Assembly (NCBI GenBank): GCA_017620055.1
Contig: JAFZRD010000093.1
Coordinates: forward strand, 1-6,043
Reading direction: 5' to 3'
From: Lachnospiraceae bacterium
GTDB taxonomy: Bacteria; Bacillota_A; Clostridia; Lachnospirales; Lachnospiraceae
DNA length: 6,043 nt
Positions 1 to 5,743 of this stretch are shown in pieces. The translations under genes and the position numbers were made by a program. The number at the start of each line of letters is the position of its first letter. Position 1 is the stretch's first letter. The notes under the pieces are model-generated. The model did not search any database. It saw only the letters and a list, made by a program, of their open reading frames with translations, and had not been told where the DNA came from.

Positions 1-330
1 ATCGGGAATGATGGGTTTGCGGATAAAATCAACGCCTCCGAGTCTGTAAGCCTCCATCTCGGTCGTGTTCTCCTTGTCACCCGACAGGAACAGCACGGGG
101 ATGTTCTTGGTCTTCTCACTCGTCTTGAGACGCATGATGAAGTCAAATCCGTTTATGCCCGGCATTGCAACATCCAGAAGGATGAAATCCGGCATGATCG
201 TCGACTTGGCAAGACGCTGGAGCGCGGTCTTGGGATTGTTGATATCAATAATACTGTATTGCTTCTCTAATGCTTTCTTGGCAACGAGAAGCTCGGTATC
301 ATTGTCATCAACTATCATTATCGTGTACAT
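1..330 (-). CDS. CheY-like response regulator receiver domain, 3' end cut by window edge
   Basis: The 110 visible residues form nearly a whole receiver (REC) domain, which takes phosphate from a histidine kinase and passes the signal on. The sequence shows the acidic pair D8-D9 (IMIVDDND), phospho-acceptor D53 in FILLDVAMPG, S83 at the switch Ser/Thr position, aromatic F102, and the K105-P106 pair in VDFIRKP. All sit in the same register as CheY D12/D13, D57, T87, Y106 and K109, shifted by four, so the domain should be active. The ATG lies 7 nt after a strong GGAGGAGG ribosome site located inside the upstream hisA gene, and the reading frame overlaps hisA by 13 nt, which suggests translational coupling. 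The gene runs off the left edge just before the last helix. Whether it is a stand-alone CheY-like protein or carries an output domain (HD-GYP, GGDEF, DNA-binding) cannot be seen, so no symbol is given. Confidence 0.93.
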   Translation of the reverse strand, partial: MYTIMIVDDNDTELLVAKKALEKQYSIIDINNPKTALQRLAKSTIMPDFILLDVAMPGINGFDFIMRLKTSEKTKNIPVLFLSGDKENTTEMEAYRLGGVDFIRKPIIPD

Positions 331-1088
331 CTGGCAACCTCCTCCAGTTTCAGGTTTCCTCCGAATATGTCAAGCCTCGATCCGACCGTGAAGTCCACGC
401 GTCCCTCGCCGATCATGTCAAGGCGCCTGATATCTTCGTATGACGCTATCCCTCCCGCGTAGCAGACAGGCCTTTGCGACTCCTTAAGGATGCCGATCAG
501 GCGCTCATCAAGACCCGAGGCCTTACCTTCCGAATCAACCGCGTGAACAAGAAAATCATCACATGATCTTCCGAGTCTGTCAAAAAGCTTTGCGTCTACC
601 GTCTCGTCCGAGACCTTCTGCCATCTGTCGGTCACGATCCTGTATGTACCGTCGATATAACGGCAGCTCAGATCGAGCGTTATCCTCTCTTTTCCGACAG
701 CGGATACAAGCTTTGCAAGGTTATCGTCGTTTACGCACCCGTCCCGGAAAACATAGCTTGTGACGATGACATGCGACGCTCCCGCATCAATGTACTCCTT
801 CGCATTGTCGGCGGTTATGCCTCCGCCAACCGCGAGTCCCTGCGGATATTCGGCAAGCGCCGACAGTGCCTGCTCTCTCGTGGCGTCGAAGTATTCACTT
901 CCTGCGGCATTCAGCATTATCACATGTCCGCCGGGAAGGTCATGCTCCCTGTAGAGTCTTGCGTAAAAAGCAGCGTCCCTGTCGGATACGAAATTCTCTT
1001 CGGCCTTATCGCCTTCATCACGAAGAGTGGATCCGACGATCTGTTTAACCTTGCCGTTATGTATGTCGATGCAGGGACGAAACTTCAT
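318..1088 (-). CDS. hisA: Phosphoribosylformimino-AICAR ribotide isomerase, eukaryote (HIS6) type HisA
   Basis: Predicted to catalyse the Amadori-type isomerisation of ProFAR to PRFAR, the fourth step of histidine synthesis, in the cytoplasm. The 256 residues follow the (beta/alpha)8 layout of the yeast HIS6 branch rather than the usual bacterial HisA. The signs are CIDIHNGKVKQIVG at 6-19, VGGGI at 87-91, VTSYVF at 109-114, a DLSCR block at 139-143, VHAVDSEGKASGLD at 181-194, YAGGIAS at 210-216 and VGSRLDIFGGN at 235-245. D8 and D139 or D185 are the likely acid/base residues, and the glycine-rich loops near 88 and 212 should hold the two phosphates. It starts 10 nt after dapB with an AGGAAG ribosome site and ends 13 nt inside the response regulator gene. 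No other his genes are present. The bacterial form is normally about 240 residues and starts with a different MLIIPAIDL-like motif, so horizontal acquisition of this gene is a reasonable inference. The family call is firm; the history is not shown here. Confidence 0.92.
   Translation of the reverse strand: MKFRPCIDIHNGKVKQIVGSTLRDEGDKAEENFVSDRDAAFYARLYREHDLPGGHVIMLNAAGSEYFDATREQALSALAEYPQGLAVGGGITADNAKEYIDAGASHVIVTSYVFRDGCVNDDNLAKLVSAVGKERITLDLSCRYIDGTYRIVTDRWQKVSDETVDAKLFDRLGRSCDDFLVHAVDSEGKASGLDERLIGILKESQRPVCYAGGIASYEDIRRLDMIGEGRVDFTVGSRLDIFGGNLKLEEVARCTR
337..345 (-). promoter_or_regulatory. Strong ribosome binding site of the response regulator gene
   Basis: The minus strand reads GGAGGAGGT here, near-perfect to the anti-Shine-Dalgarno sequence, followed by about 7 nt and the ATG at 330. 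It lies wholly within the last codons of hisA, fixes the start of the downstream gene and confirms that the 13-nt overlap is real. Confidence 0.85.
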
Positions 1089-1098
1089 TATTCTTCCT

Positions 1099-1854
1099 TC
1101 AGTTCAGTACGTCGGACATATCGTATCTGCCCGCGCCCTTTCCGGCAACGAACTTGGCGGCTTCAACGGCGCCCTTGGCAAATACCGCTCTCGAATATGC
1201 CGTATGCGAAAACGTTATGACTTCATCGCGTCCCGCGAAGATCACATCATGGTCTCCGACGATCGTACCGCCTCTTACCGCAGAGATACCGATCTCGGTA
1301 TCGGGTCTTACCTGTCTTCGCCCCGATCTGTCAAACACGTAATCCTTCTTCTTCTCGAGTCCCTCGTTGACCGAATCCGCAAGTGCAAGAGCCGTTCCCG
1401 AAGGCGCATCAAGTTTGGTCCTGTGATGTTTCTCCACTATCTCGATGTCAAAGCCCGCCTCGGCAAGCTTTGCTGCATTTTCCTTCAGTATCTTCTGAAT
1501 GATGTTGATGCCGAGTGACATGTTAGCCGATTTGAACATTGGTATGACGGATGATGCTTTCTCCATCTTCGCAAGAGTCTCATCGATCAGTCCCGTCGTG
1601 CATTCAACGAGCGGTATCTTCTTTTCGACACACCAGTCGATAACCTTGTCAACGGCAGCGGCATTACCGAAATCAACGACCACATCCGCCGGAGAAGTGA
1701 TTTTCTCTATGCTGTCGACTACCGGGAACGATCCGTCCGATGCTGTGTTAAGATCGACGCCGGCCGTTATCTCTATATCGGGATCGTCGGCAACTATACC
1801 TGCGATCATCTTACCCATACGGCCGTTACAGCCGTGCATAATCATCTTAACCAT
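1099..1854 (-). CDS. dapB: 4-hydroxy-tetrahydrodipicolinate reductase
   Basis: Cytoplasmic NAD(P)H-dependent reductase that converts the DapA product to tetrahydrodipicolinate in the lysine/diaminopimelate pathway. The 251 residues are full length. The N-terminal Rossmann motif is MHGCNGRMG (6-14). The cofactor-domain loop reads CTTGL (85-89) where E. coli has GTTG. The substrate-binding and catalytic block EKHHRTKLDAPSGTA (141-155) contains the expected histidines H143/H144 and lysine K147, followed by SAVRGGTIVGDH (191-202). The start ATG shares one base with the dapA stop (TAATG), preceded by GGGG about 7 nt upstream, so translation is probably coupled to dapA. hisA follows after 10 nt. 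I see no damage to the frame. The pairing with dapA in one transcript matches its role as the next enzyme. Confidence 0.97.
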   Translation of the reverse strand: MVKMIMHGCNGRMGKMIAGIVADDPDIEITAGVDLNTASDGSFPVVDSIEKITSPADVVVDFGNAAAVDKVIDWCVEKKIPLVECTTGLIDETLAKMEKASSVIPMFKSANMSLGINIIQKILKENAAKLAEAGFDIEIVEKHHRTKLDAPSGTALALADSVNEGLEKKKDYVFDRSGRRQVRPDTEIGISAVRGGTIVGDHDVIFAGRDEVITFSHTAYSRAVFAKGAVEAAKFVAGKGAGRYDMSDVLN

Positions 1855-2738
1855 TACAGTACCCCGTATGCTTCCATCGCTTCTTTGAGCGTCTGGGCAT
1901 TTTCAGGTTCCATCTCGCGAAGAGGACGGCGGAGTATTCCGCGGTCTCTTCCCTGCAGTTCAAGCGCTTTCTTGACAGGGATGGGATTGACCTCGCAGAA
2001 CAGTGCATTGCAGAGCGGGATCGCATCAAGCTGTCTCTTTGCCGCAAGCTTCGGATCGTTATCGAGAAATGCCTGGCAGATGTCATGCGTCTTCCTCGGT
2101 GCGACGTTTGAGAGCACCGAAATGACTCCGAGTCCGCCAAGTGCCATGATCGGAACGATCTGGTCGTCGTTTCCGGAATACAGTTCTATCTCATCTCCGC
2201 ACAGGCTCATGAGCTTTGCGATCTGTGAGATGTTGCCGCTTGCCTCTTTGATACCGACGATGTTCGGAACGTCCCTTACAAGTGTTGCGGCAGTCTGCGG
2301 CATGATGTTGCAGCCCGTTCTTCCGGGAACATTGTAGAGGATGATCGGAAGCTTAACGCTCTCGGCCACCATCGTGAAATGCTCTATAAGGCCCTTCTGG
2401 GTTGATTTGTTGTAATAAGGTGTTACCACAAGAAGCGCATCCACTCCGTACTTCTCTGCTTCCTGCGACAGATAGATGGCTGTCTCCGTGCAGTTGGATC
2501 CCGTTCCGGCAATGACCGGTATCCTGTGATCGACAACTTCCGCACAGAACTTAATGCAGTCAAGATGTTCCTCATGGGACAGGCATGATGCCTCTCCTGT
2601 CGTACCGCACACTACTATCGCATCGGTGCCGTTCTCAATCTGGTATTCTATCTGTTCTTTGAATTTATCGTAGTCCACATCTCCGTTCGCAAGAAAAGGT
2701 GTGCATATAGCTACTGCTGCTCCTGTAAAAACCGACAT
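1854..2738 (-). CDS. dapA: 4-hydroxy-tetrahydrodipicolinate synthase
   Basis: Aldolase-fold enzyme that condenses pyruvate with aspartate semialdehyde, the committed step to diaminopimelate and lysine. The 294 residues match the family length. Key elements are CGTTGEA (44-50) with the T46/T47 proton relay, Y109 in TPYYNK, Y135 and R140 in LYNVPGRTG, the Schiff-base lysine K164 in GIKEASGN, GNDD (189-192) and NPIPVKKAL (251-259). The start has a GGAGGT ribosome site 8 nt upstream. It lies 35 nt downstream of the CheX-like gene and overlaps dapB by one base. The C-terminal helical region is arginine-rich around 264-274 (GRDRGILRRPLREM) but otherwise conventional. I see no lysine riboswitch or leader in the 35-nt spacer, so control probably comes from the operon promoter further upstream or from allosteric feedback. 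Confidence 0.97.
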   Translation of the reverse strand: MSVFTGAAVAICTPFLANGDVDYDKFKEQIEYQIENGTDAIVVCGTTGEASCLSHEEHLDCIKFCAEVVDHRIPVIAGTGSNCTETAIYLSQEAEKYGVDALLVVTPYYNKSTQKGLIEHFTMVAESVKLPIILYNVPGRTGCNIMPQTAATLVRDVPNIVGIKEASGNISQIAKLMSLCGDEIELYSGNDDQIVPIMALGGLGVISVLSNVAPRKTHDICQAFLDNDPKLAAKRQLDAIPLCNALFCEVNPIPVKKALELQGRDRGILRRPLREMEPENAQTLKEAMEAYGVL

Positions 2739-2746
2739 TTTTCATA

Positions 2747-2752
2747 ACCTCC
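2747..2752 (-). promoter_or_regulatory. dapA ribosome binding site
   Basis: GGAGGT on the minus strand, 8 nt before the dapA ATG at 2738. A closer ATG at 2745-2743 is in another frame and only 1 nt from this site, so 2738 is the supported start. Confidence 0.8.
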
Positions 2753-2773
2753 GTCTATACTGAAAACTTGTGT

Positions 2774-3661
2774 TCATGCTTTGCTTGATGATTTGAGACT
2801 GATGATCCAGTCAAGCGGCTGCTGATTGATGAATATGGGGATAACGATCACGAGTGATCCGTTGATCTCCATGGGCTCCGCGGACAGAACCGGGGGAAGG
2901 AGATTGAGTTCCATTCCCTCCTTGCTCATAGCCGATGCAAACAGTCCGTCCGAAATATTGACGAACTCTCCGACCGCATCGAGAGCGTTAATATCGACCG
3001 TCTCGAAGAACTCCTTCGCAAATGCCTCCGCGATCGCCAGGATACCTTTGTCGTCACCGGAAAATCCGTTGATAACGTTATAATCCCCGATAACCTCCTG
3101 CATCGCTATGGCGCCGCTCTGATAGTTCGACGTCGTGTATCCGCGCTTAAGAGAGATATCATCGGATGCGAGACGGTTGATACACCTGAACGTCACCGCA
3201 AGAAGCTCCCTGTACGGGCCCTCCGGTATCTCCGGAAGGAAGAGCGGGAGTACCCTGTCAACGTCACCCGACTTGATCGACTCCATGTCGGCGAACGTGA
3301 AACCGTTCTCCTTCTTGAAGTAATCCATCGCACCTTCTATCTGCTCGAGTGTCATGATCTCGTTATCTATCGCGCTCTGGCAGAAACACATATACTGATT
3401 GCCCTGAAGTGCCATAAGGCGCTCCACCTGAACAGGTGTCAGATATCCGAGCGATATCGCGATATCTCCGAACTTCCTGTCCATAACCTGCTGTTTACGA
3501 TTAACCTCATCTGCCTGTTTTTCGGTAATAAGTCCCTCAGAAACGGCGATGAGGCCCAGCTTGACTCTCGTCTTGTAGAGCGTCATCTTGATCCTGACAA
3601 ACTCATCCTCGCTTATGATCTTCTTCCTTACAAGATAATTACCGAAAATGTTTGCAAACAT
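2774..3661 (-). CDS. CheX-type phosphatase-like protein with N-terminal MshEN-like tandem repeats
   Basis: A 295-residue cytoplasmic protein with no signal peptide or membrane segment. Residues about 5-118 contain four copies of a degenerate 29-residue helical unit. The phase is marked by G7, G36 and G65 and by the IIS/LIT/YLT/IMT triplets ending at 17, 46, 75 and 104. The middle two copies (34-57, 63-86, with a 5-residue spacer) match the MshEN layout, in which [KR]-[LF]-G opens the motif, a glycine sits at position 10 and a glutamine at 24; MshEN domains are known cyclic-di-GMP binders. Residues about 145-292 resemble CheX/CheC: D228-x3-E232-x2-N235, then G239 and a proline pair at 256-257, the signature of CheY-P phosphatases. 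The predicted role is dephosphorylating a response regulator, perhaps gated by the repeats; this is inference. It is first in the five-gene run, with its own promoter and a GGGGGA ribosome site 6 nt before the ATG. Confidence 0.75.
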   Translation of the reverse strand: MFANIFGNYLVRKKIISEDEFVRIKMTLYKTRVKLGLIAVSEGLITEKQADEVNRKQQVMDRKFGDIAISLGYLTPVQVERLMALQGNQYMCFCQSAIDNEIMTLEQIEGAMDYFKKENGFTFADMESIKSGDVDRVLPLFLPEIPEGPYRELLAVTFRCINRLASDDISLKRGYTTSNYQSGAIAMQEVIGDYNVINGFSGDDKGILAIAEAFAKEFFETVDINALDAVGEFVNISDGLFASAMSKEGMELNLLPPVLSAEPMEINGSLVIVIPIFINQQPLDWIISLKSSSKA

Positions 3662-3667
3662 GTCATA

Positions 3668-3673
3668 TCCCCC
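3668..3673 (-). promoter_or_regulatory. Ribosome binding site of the CheX-like gene
   Basis: GGGGGA on the minus strand, 6 nt before the ATG at 3661. Two other ATGs nearby (3675 and 3666) are out of frame with the protein, so the 3661 start is preferred. Confidence 0.65.
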
Positions 3674-3680
3674 ATGTAAG

Positions 3681-3701
3681 ATGATAATGGTTGCCTATCA
3701 T
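3681..3701 (-). repeat. Short inverted repeat at the predicted transcription start
   Basis: ATGATA (3701-3696) and TATCAT (3686-3681) are perfect complements separated by 9 nt, directly downstream of the -10 box. It could be a weak operator or a leader stem-loop. It is short and AT-rich, so chance is a real alternative. Confidence 0.3.
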
Positions 3702-3704
3702 AGT

Positions 3705-3733
3705 ATTATATTATAACCGATCGCATTTGTCTT
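3705..3733 (-). promoter_or_regulatory. Sigma-A-type promoter for the cheX-like/dapA/dapB/hisA/regulator run
   Basis: On the minus strand AAGACA (3733-3728; four of six bases match TTGACA) is followed by exactly 17 nt and a perfect TATAAT (3710-3705). A second perfect TATAAT overlaps it by one base at 3715-3710, with a shorter 12-nt spacing. The predicted transcription start is near 3698, giving a leader of about 37 nt. The -35 box begins only 5 nt after the typA stop codon. This is the only convincing promoter in the window and separates typA from the downstream five-gene run. No intrinsic terminator is visible between typA and this promoter, so some readthrough from typA is likely. Confidence 0.7.
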
Positions 3734-3738
3734 TATTT

Positions 3739-5580
3739 TTATTGATTATTCTTCTGTGCGAACGCGGCACGTTTCCGAAGGGTCGGATCGAGTATCTTCT
3801 TGCGGATGCGCAGCGTTTCCGGCGTTATCTCCAGAAGCTCGTCCGTATCGATGAATTCGAGCGCCTGCTCGAGCGACAGGATCTTCGGCGGCGAGAGCCT
3901 CAGCGCCTCATCCGAGCCCGATGCACGGGTGTTCGTAAGGTGCTTGCTCTTGCACACGTTTATCTCGACATCTTCCGTTTTGCCGGTCTGGCCTATTACC
4001 ATTCCGGCATACACCTTCTCTCCGGGACCGATGAACAGAACACCTCTCTCCTGCGCCTGGAACAGCCCGTATGTCACTGATTCCCCGGTTTCGAACGAGA
4101 TGATGCTTCCCTGTTTTCTGAACTGTATATCGCCCTTGTACGGAGCATATTCGTCAAAGATCGTATTGATGATGCCTTCGCCTTTTGTATCGGTCAGGAA
4201 TTCTCCCCTGTATCCGATGAGGCCCCTTGCGGGTATCGAGAATTCAAGCCTCTGGTATCCTCCGGTGATCGGAGTCATGTTCTGAAGCTCGCCTTTTCTC
4301 GAACCGAGCTTTTCTATGACATTGCCGGCCAGATTCTCGGGAACATCGATGTACGCGATCTCCATCGGTTCGGTCTTACGTCCCTTTGAATCGGTACGGT
4401 ACAGCACCTCGGCTTTGCTGACAGCGAATTCGTAGCCTTCCCTTCGCATGTTCTCGATCAGTACCGACAGGTGAAGCTCGCCTCTTCCCGACACCTTGAA
4501 CGAGTCGGTCGAATCGGTCTCCTCAACCCGAAGCGATACGTCGGTGTTAAGTTCCCTGAACAGTCTCTCACGTATGTGGCGCGATGTCACGAACTTGCCT
4601 TCCTGACCCGCGAGCGGTGAGTCGTTTACCATGAAGTTCATCGAGATCGTCGGCTCGGATATCTTCTGGAACGGTATCGGAACGATATTCTCGGGATCGC
4701 ATATAGTATCTCCGATATGGATATCCGCTATTCCGGAAACTGCGACTATAGATCCGACACTCGCTTCCTTGACGTTGACCTTGTTAAGGCCGTCATATTC
4801 ATACAGTGCGGACACCTTGACCTTGCGCTGTTTGTCGGGCTCATGGTGATTGACGATAACGACATCCTGATTGACTTTTATCGTTCCGCTCTCAACCTTT
4901 CCGACACCTATACGTCCCACATAATCGTTGTAATCGATCGTGCTGATAAGGACCTGTGTCCCTGCGTCAAAATCACCTTCGGGCGCGGGTATGTAGTTCA
5001 CAATAGCATCAAACAGAGGTACCATCGTTTTCTCGAGATTATCAGGCGATGTCCCGCTCATGCCGTTCTTGGCCGAAGCATAGATGAACGGACAGTCGAG
5101 CTGCTCATCACTTGCATCAAGATCCATGAAGAGCTCGAGAACTTCATCGACAACTTCATCGCATCTGGCCTCGGGTCTGTCGACTTTGTTGACGCATACG
5201 AGTACAGGAAGCTTTAAGCTCATCGCTTTCTTAAGCACGAACTTCGTCTGGGGCATGACACCTTCGAATGCATCGACAACGAGAACCGCACCGTCCACCA
5301 TCTTCAGGACACGCTCAACCTCGCCGCCGAAATCGGCATGTCCCGGGGTATCAACAATGTTGATCTTGACGTTCTTGTACGACACAGCGGTATTCTTCGA
5401 GAGTATCGTGATGCCTCTCTCCCTCTCGATATCGTTCGAATCCATCACGCGCTCCGCGACTTCCTGGTTCTCCCTGAAGACGCCGCTCTGCTTTAACAGT
5501 TCATCGACGAGTGTGGTCTTGCCGTGATCGACGTGCGCGATGATCGCGATATTCCTTATATCTTCTCTCTTATTCTTCAT
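3739..5580 (-). CDS. typA: Ribosome-associated translational GTPase TypA/BipA
   Basis: EF-G-like GTPase that binds the ribosome and assists 50S assembly and growth under cold or stress in other bacteria. The 613 residues match the family (about 607 in E. coli). The G motifs are complete: AHVDHGKTT (15-23), RGITI (55-59), DTPGH (77-81), NKVD (131-134) and SAK (169-171). An EF-Tu-like beta-barrel domain II follows (about 205-300), then the EF-G-like domain III with VSGRGELHLSVL (363-374), domain V (about 400-480) with ARGLIGYRGEF at 451-461, and the TypA-specific C-terminal domain with SKHLTNTRASGSDEA (545-559). The frame is open four codons further to a TTG at 5592, but that codon overlaps the ribosome site. 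The ATG at 5580, with GAGG 6 nt upstream, is the supported start. Its neighbours are mgtE upstream in the same direction and the CheX-like gene downstream. Confidence 0.97.
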   Translation of the reverse strand: MKNKREDIRNIAIIAHVDHGKTTLVDELLKQSGVFRENQEVAERVMDSNDIERERGITILSKNTAVSYKNVKINIVDTPGHADFGGEVERVLKMVDGAVLVVDAFEGVMPQTKFVLKKAMSLKLPVLVCVNKVDRPEARCDEVVDEVLELFMDLDASDEQLDCPFIYASAKNGMSGTSPDNLEKTMVPLFDAIVNYIPAPEGDFDAGTQVLISTIDYNDYVGRIGVGKVESGTIKVNQDVVIVNHHEPDKQRKVKVSALYEYDGLNKVNVKEASVGSIVAVSGIADIHIGDTICDPENIVPIPFQKISEPTISMNFMVNDSPLAGQEGKFVTSRHIRERLFRELNTDVSLRVEETDSTDSFKVSGRGELHLSVLIENMRREGYEFAVSKAEVLYRTDSKGRKTEPMEIAYIDVPENLAGNVIEKLGSRKGELQNMTPITGGYQRLEFSIPARGLIGYRGEFLTDTKGEGIINTIFDEYAPYKGDIQFRKQGSIISFETGESVTYGLFQAQERGVLFIGPGEKVYAGMVIGQTGKTEDVEINVCKSKHLTNTRASGSDEALRLSPPKILSLEQALEFIDTDELLEITPETLRIRKKILDPTLRKRAAFAQKNNQ

Positions 5581-5586
5581 ATTCAA

Positions 5587-5590
5587 CCTC
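5587..5590 (-). promoter_or_regulatory. typA ribosome binding site that decides the start codon
   Basis: GAGG on the minus strand, 6 nt before the ATG at 5580. The upstream in-frame TTG (5592-5590) abuts this site and has no good ribosome site of its own, so the 613-residue form is preferred over the 617-residue one. Confidence 0.7.
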
Positions 5591-5597
5591 AAACAAG

Positions 5598-5608
5598 CAC
5601 CCGGGGTG
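5598..5608 (-). repeat. Small GC-rich stem-loop in front of the typA ribosome site
   Basis: CACC (5608-5605) and GGTG (5601-5598) pair around a CCG loop, 7 nt upstream of GAGG. Two further A-T pairs are possible if one C is bulged. It could modulate access to the ribosome site. It is not followed by a uridine run, so it is not a terminator. Confidence 0.3.
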
Positions 5609-5635
5609 TTTACCGTTTGTGAGAAAAGTTTTGGA

Positions 5636-5684
5636 GGACGTTGTTACTTGACGAGGTTTTTTCGAGTCTAGTAACGTGACGTCC
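5636..5684 (-). repeat. Long imperfect inverted repeat in the mgtE-typA spacer
   Basis: The two arms pair in three blocks: GGACGT (5684-5679) with ACGTCC (5641-5636), GTTACT (5675-5670) with AGTAAC (5648-5643), and GAC (5668-5666) with GTC (5652-5650). This gives 15 base pairs, interrupted by a CAC/A internal loop and an A/A mismatch, around a 13-nt loop containing six A. No clean uridine run follows the minus-strand 3' arm (TCCAAAACTTTTCTC), so it is not a classic terminator. It may be a structured leader of typA, an mRNA 3'-end stabiliser for mgtE, or a protein or RNA recognition element. Confidence 0.6.
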
Positions 5685-5685
5685 G

Positions 5686-5708
5686 GAAAGAAGCGAAAGC
5701 GCCTTTTC
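5686..5708 (-). terminator. Possible weak terminator-like stem-loop after mgtE
   Basis: GAAAAGGCG (5708-5700) pairs with CGCTTCTTTC (5695-5686) around a CTTT loop, giving nine pairs with one G-U and one bulged C. The A-rich 5' arm and U-rich 3' arm resemble an intrinsic terminator, but the GC core is only about four pairs and no separate uridine tail follows. It begins 35 nt after the mgtE stop and directly abuts the longer inverted repeat. Confidence 0.4.
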
Positions 5709-5743
5709 GAACAAATGCGTAAATACTCCGTGGTGCGTATCAA

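Noticed and set aside
771..1220. 149-codon plus-strand open frame across the hisA/dapB junction
   Set aside because: It lies opposite two well-supported enzymes, has no recognisable domain and no ribosome site, and spans a gene junction. It is a shadow of codon bias on the other strand.
1834..2337. 167-codon plus-strand open frame opposite dapA
   Set aside because: The translation is serine/leucine-rich low-information sequence typical of antisense frames, and the opposite strand encodes a full-length DapA with all active-site residues.
2739..2773. Lysine riboswitch or T-box leader in front of dapA
   Set aside because: The spacer is only 35 nt, far too short for either, and no T-box consensus is visible here or in the other spacers.
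2754..2782. Possible separate dapA promoter with TATAGA at 2759-2754
   Set aside because: With 17-nt spacing the -35 position reads AAAGCA, a poor match. A 35-nt gap inside a co-directional run does not need its own promoter.
3662..3738. Intrinsic terminator after typA
   Set aside because: The spacer is AT-rich with no GC stem followed by a uridine run; only the short ATGATA/TATCAT pair is present and it lies at the downstream promoter's start site.
3800..4285. Plus-strand open frames opposite typA, also at 4717-5217 and 5084-5527
   Set aside because: They overlap a complete TypA and resemble no protein family; treated as antisense shadows.
5581..5592. Upstream TTG start that would add four residues to TypA
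   Set aside because: The TTG overlaps the GAGG ribosome site that is correctly spaced for the ATG at 5580, and TypA homologues start close to that ATG.
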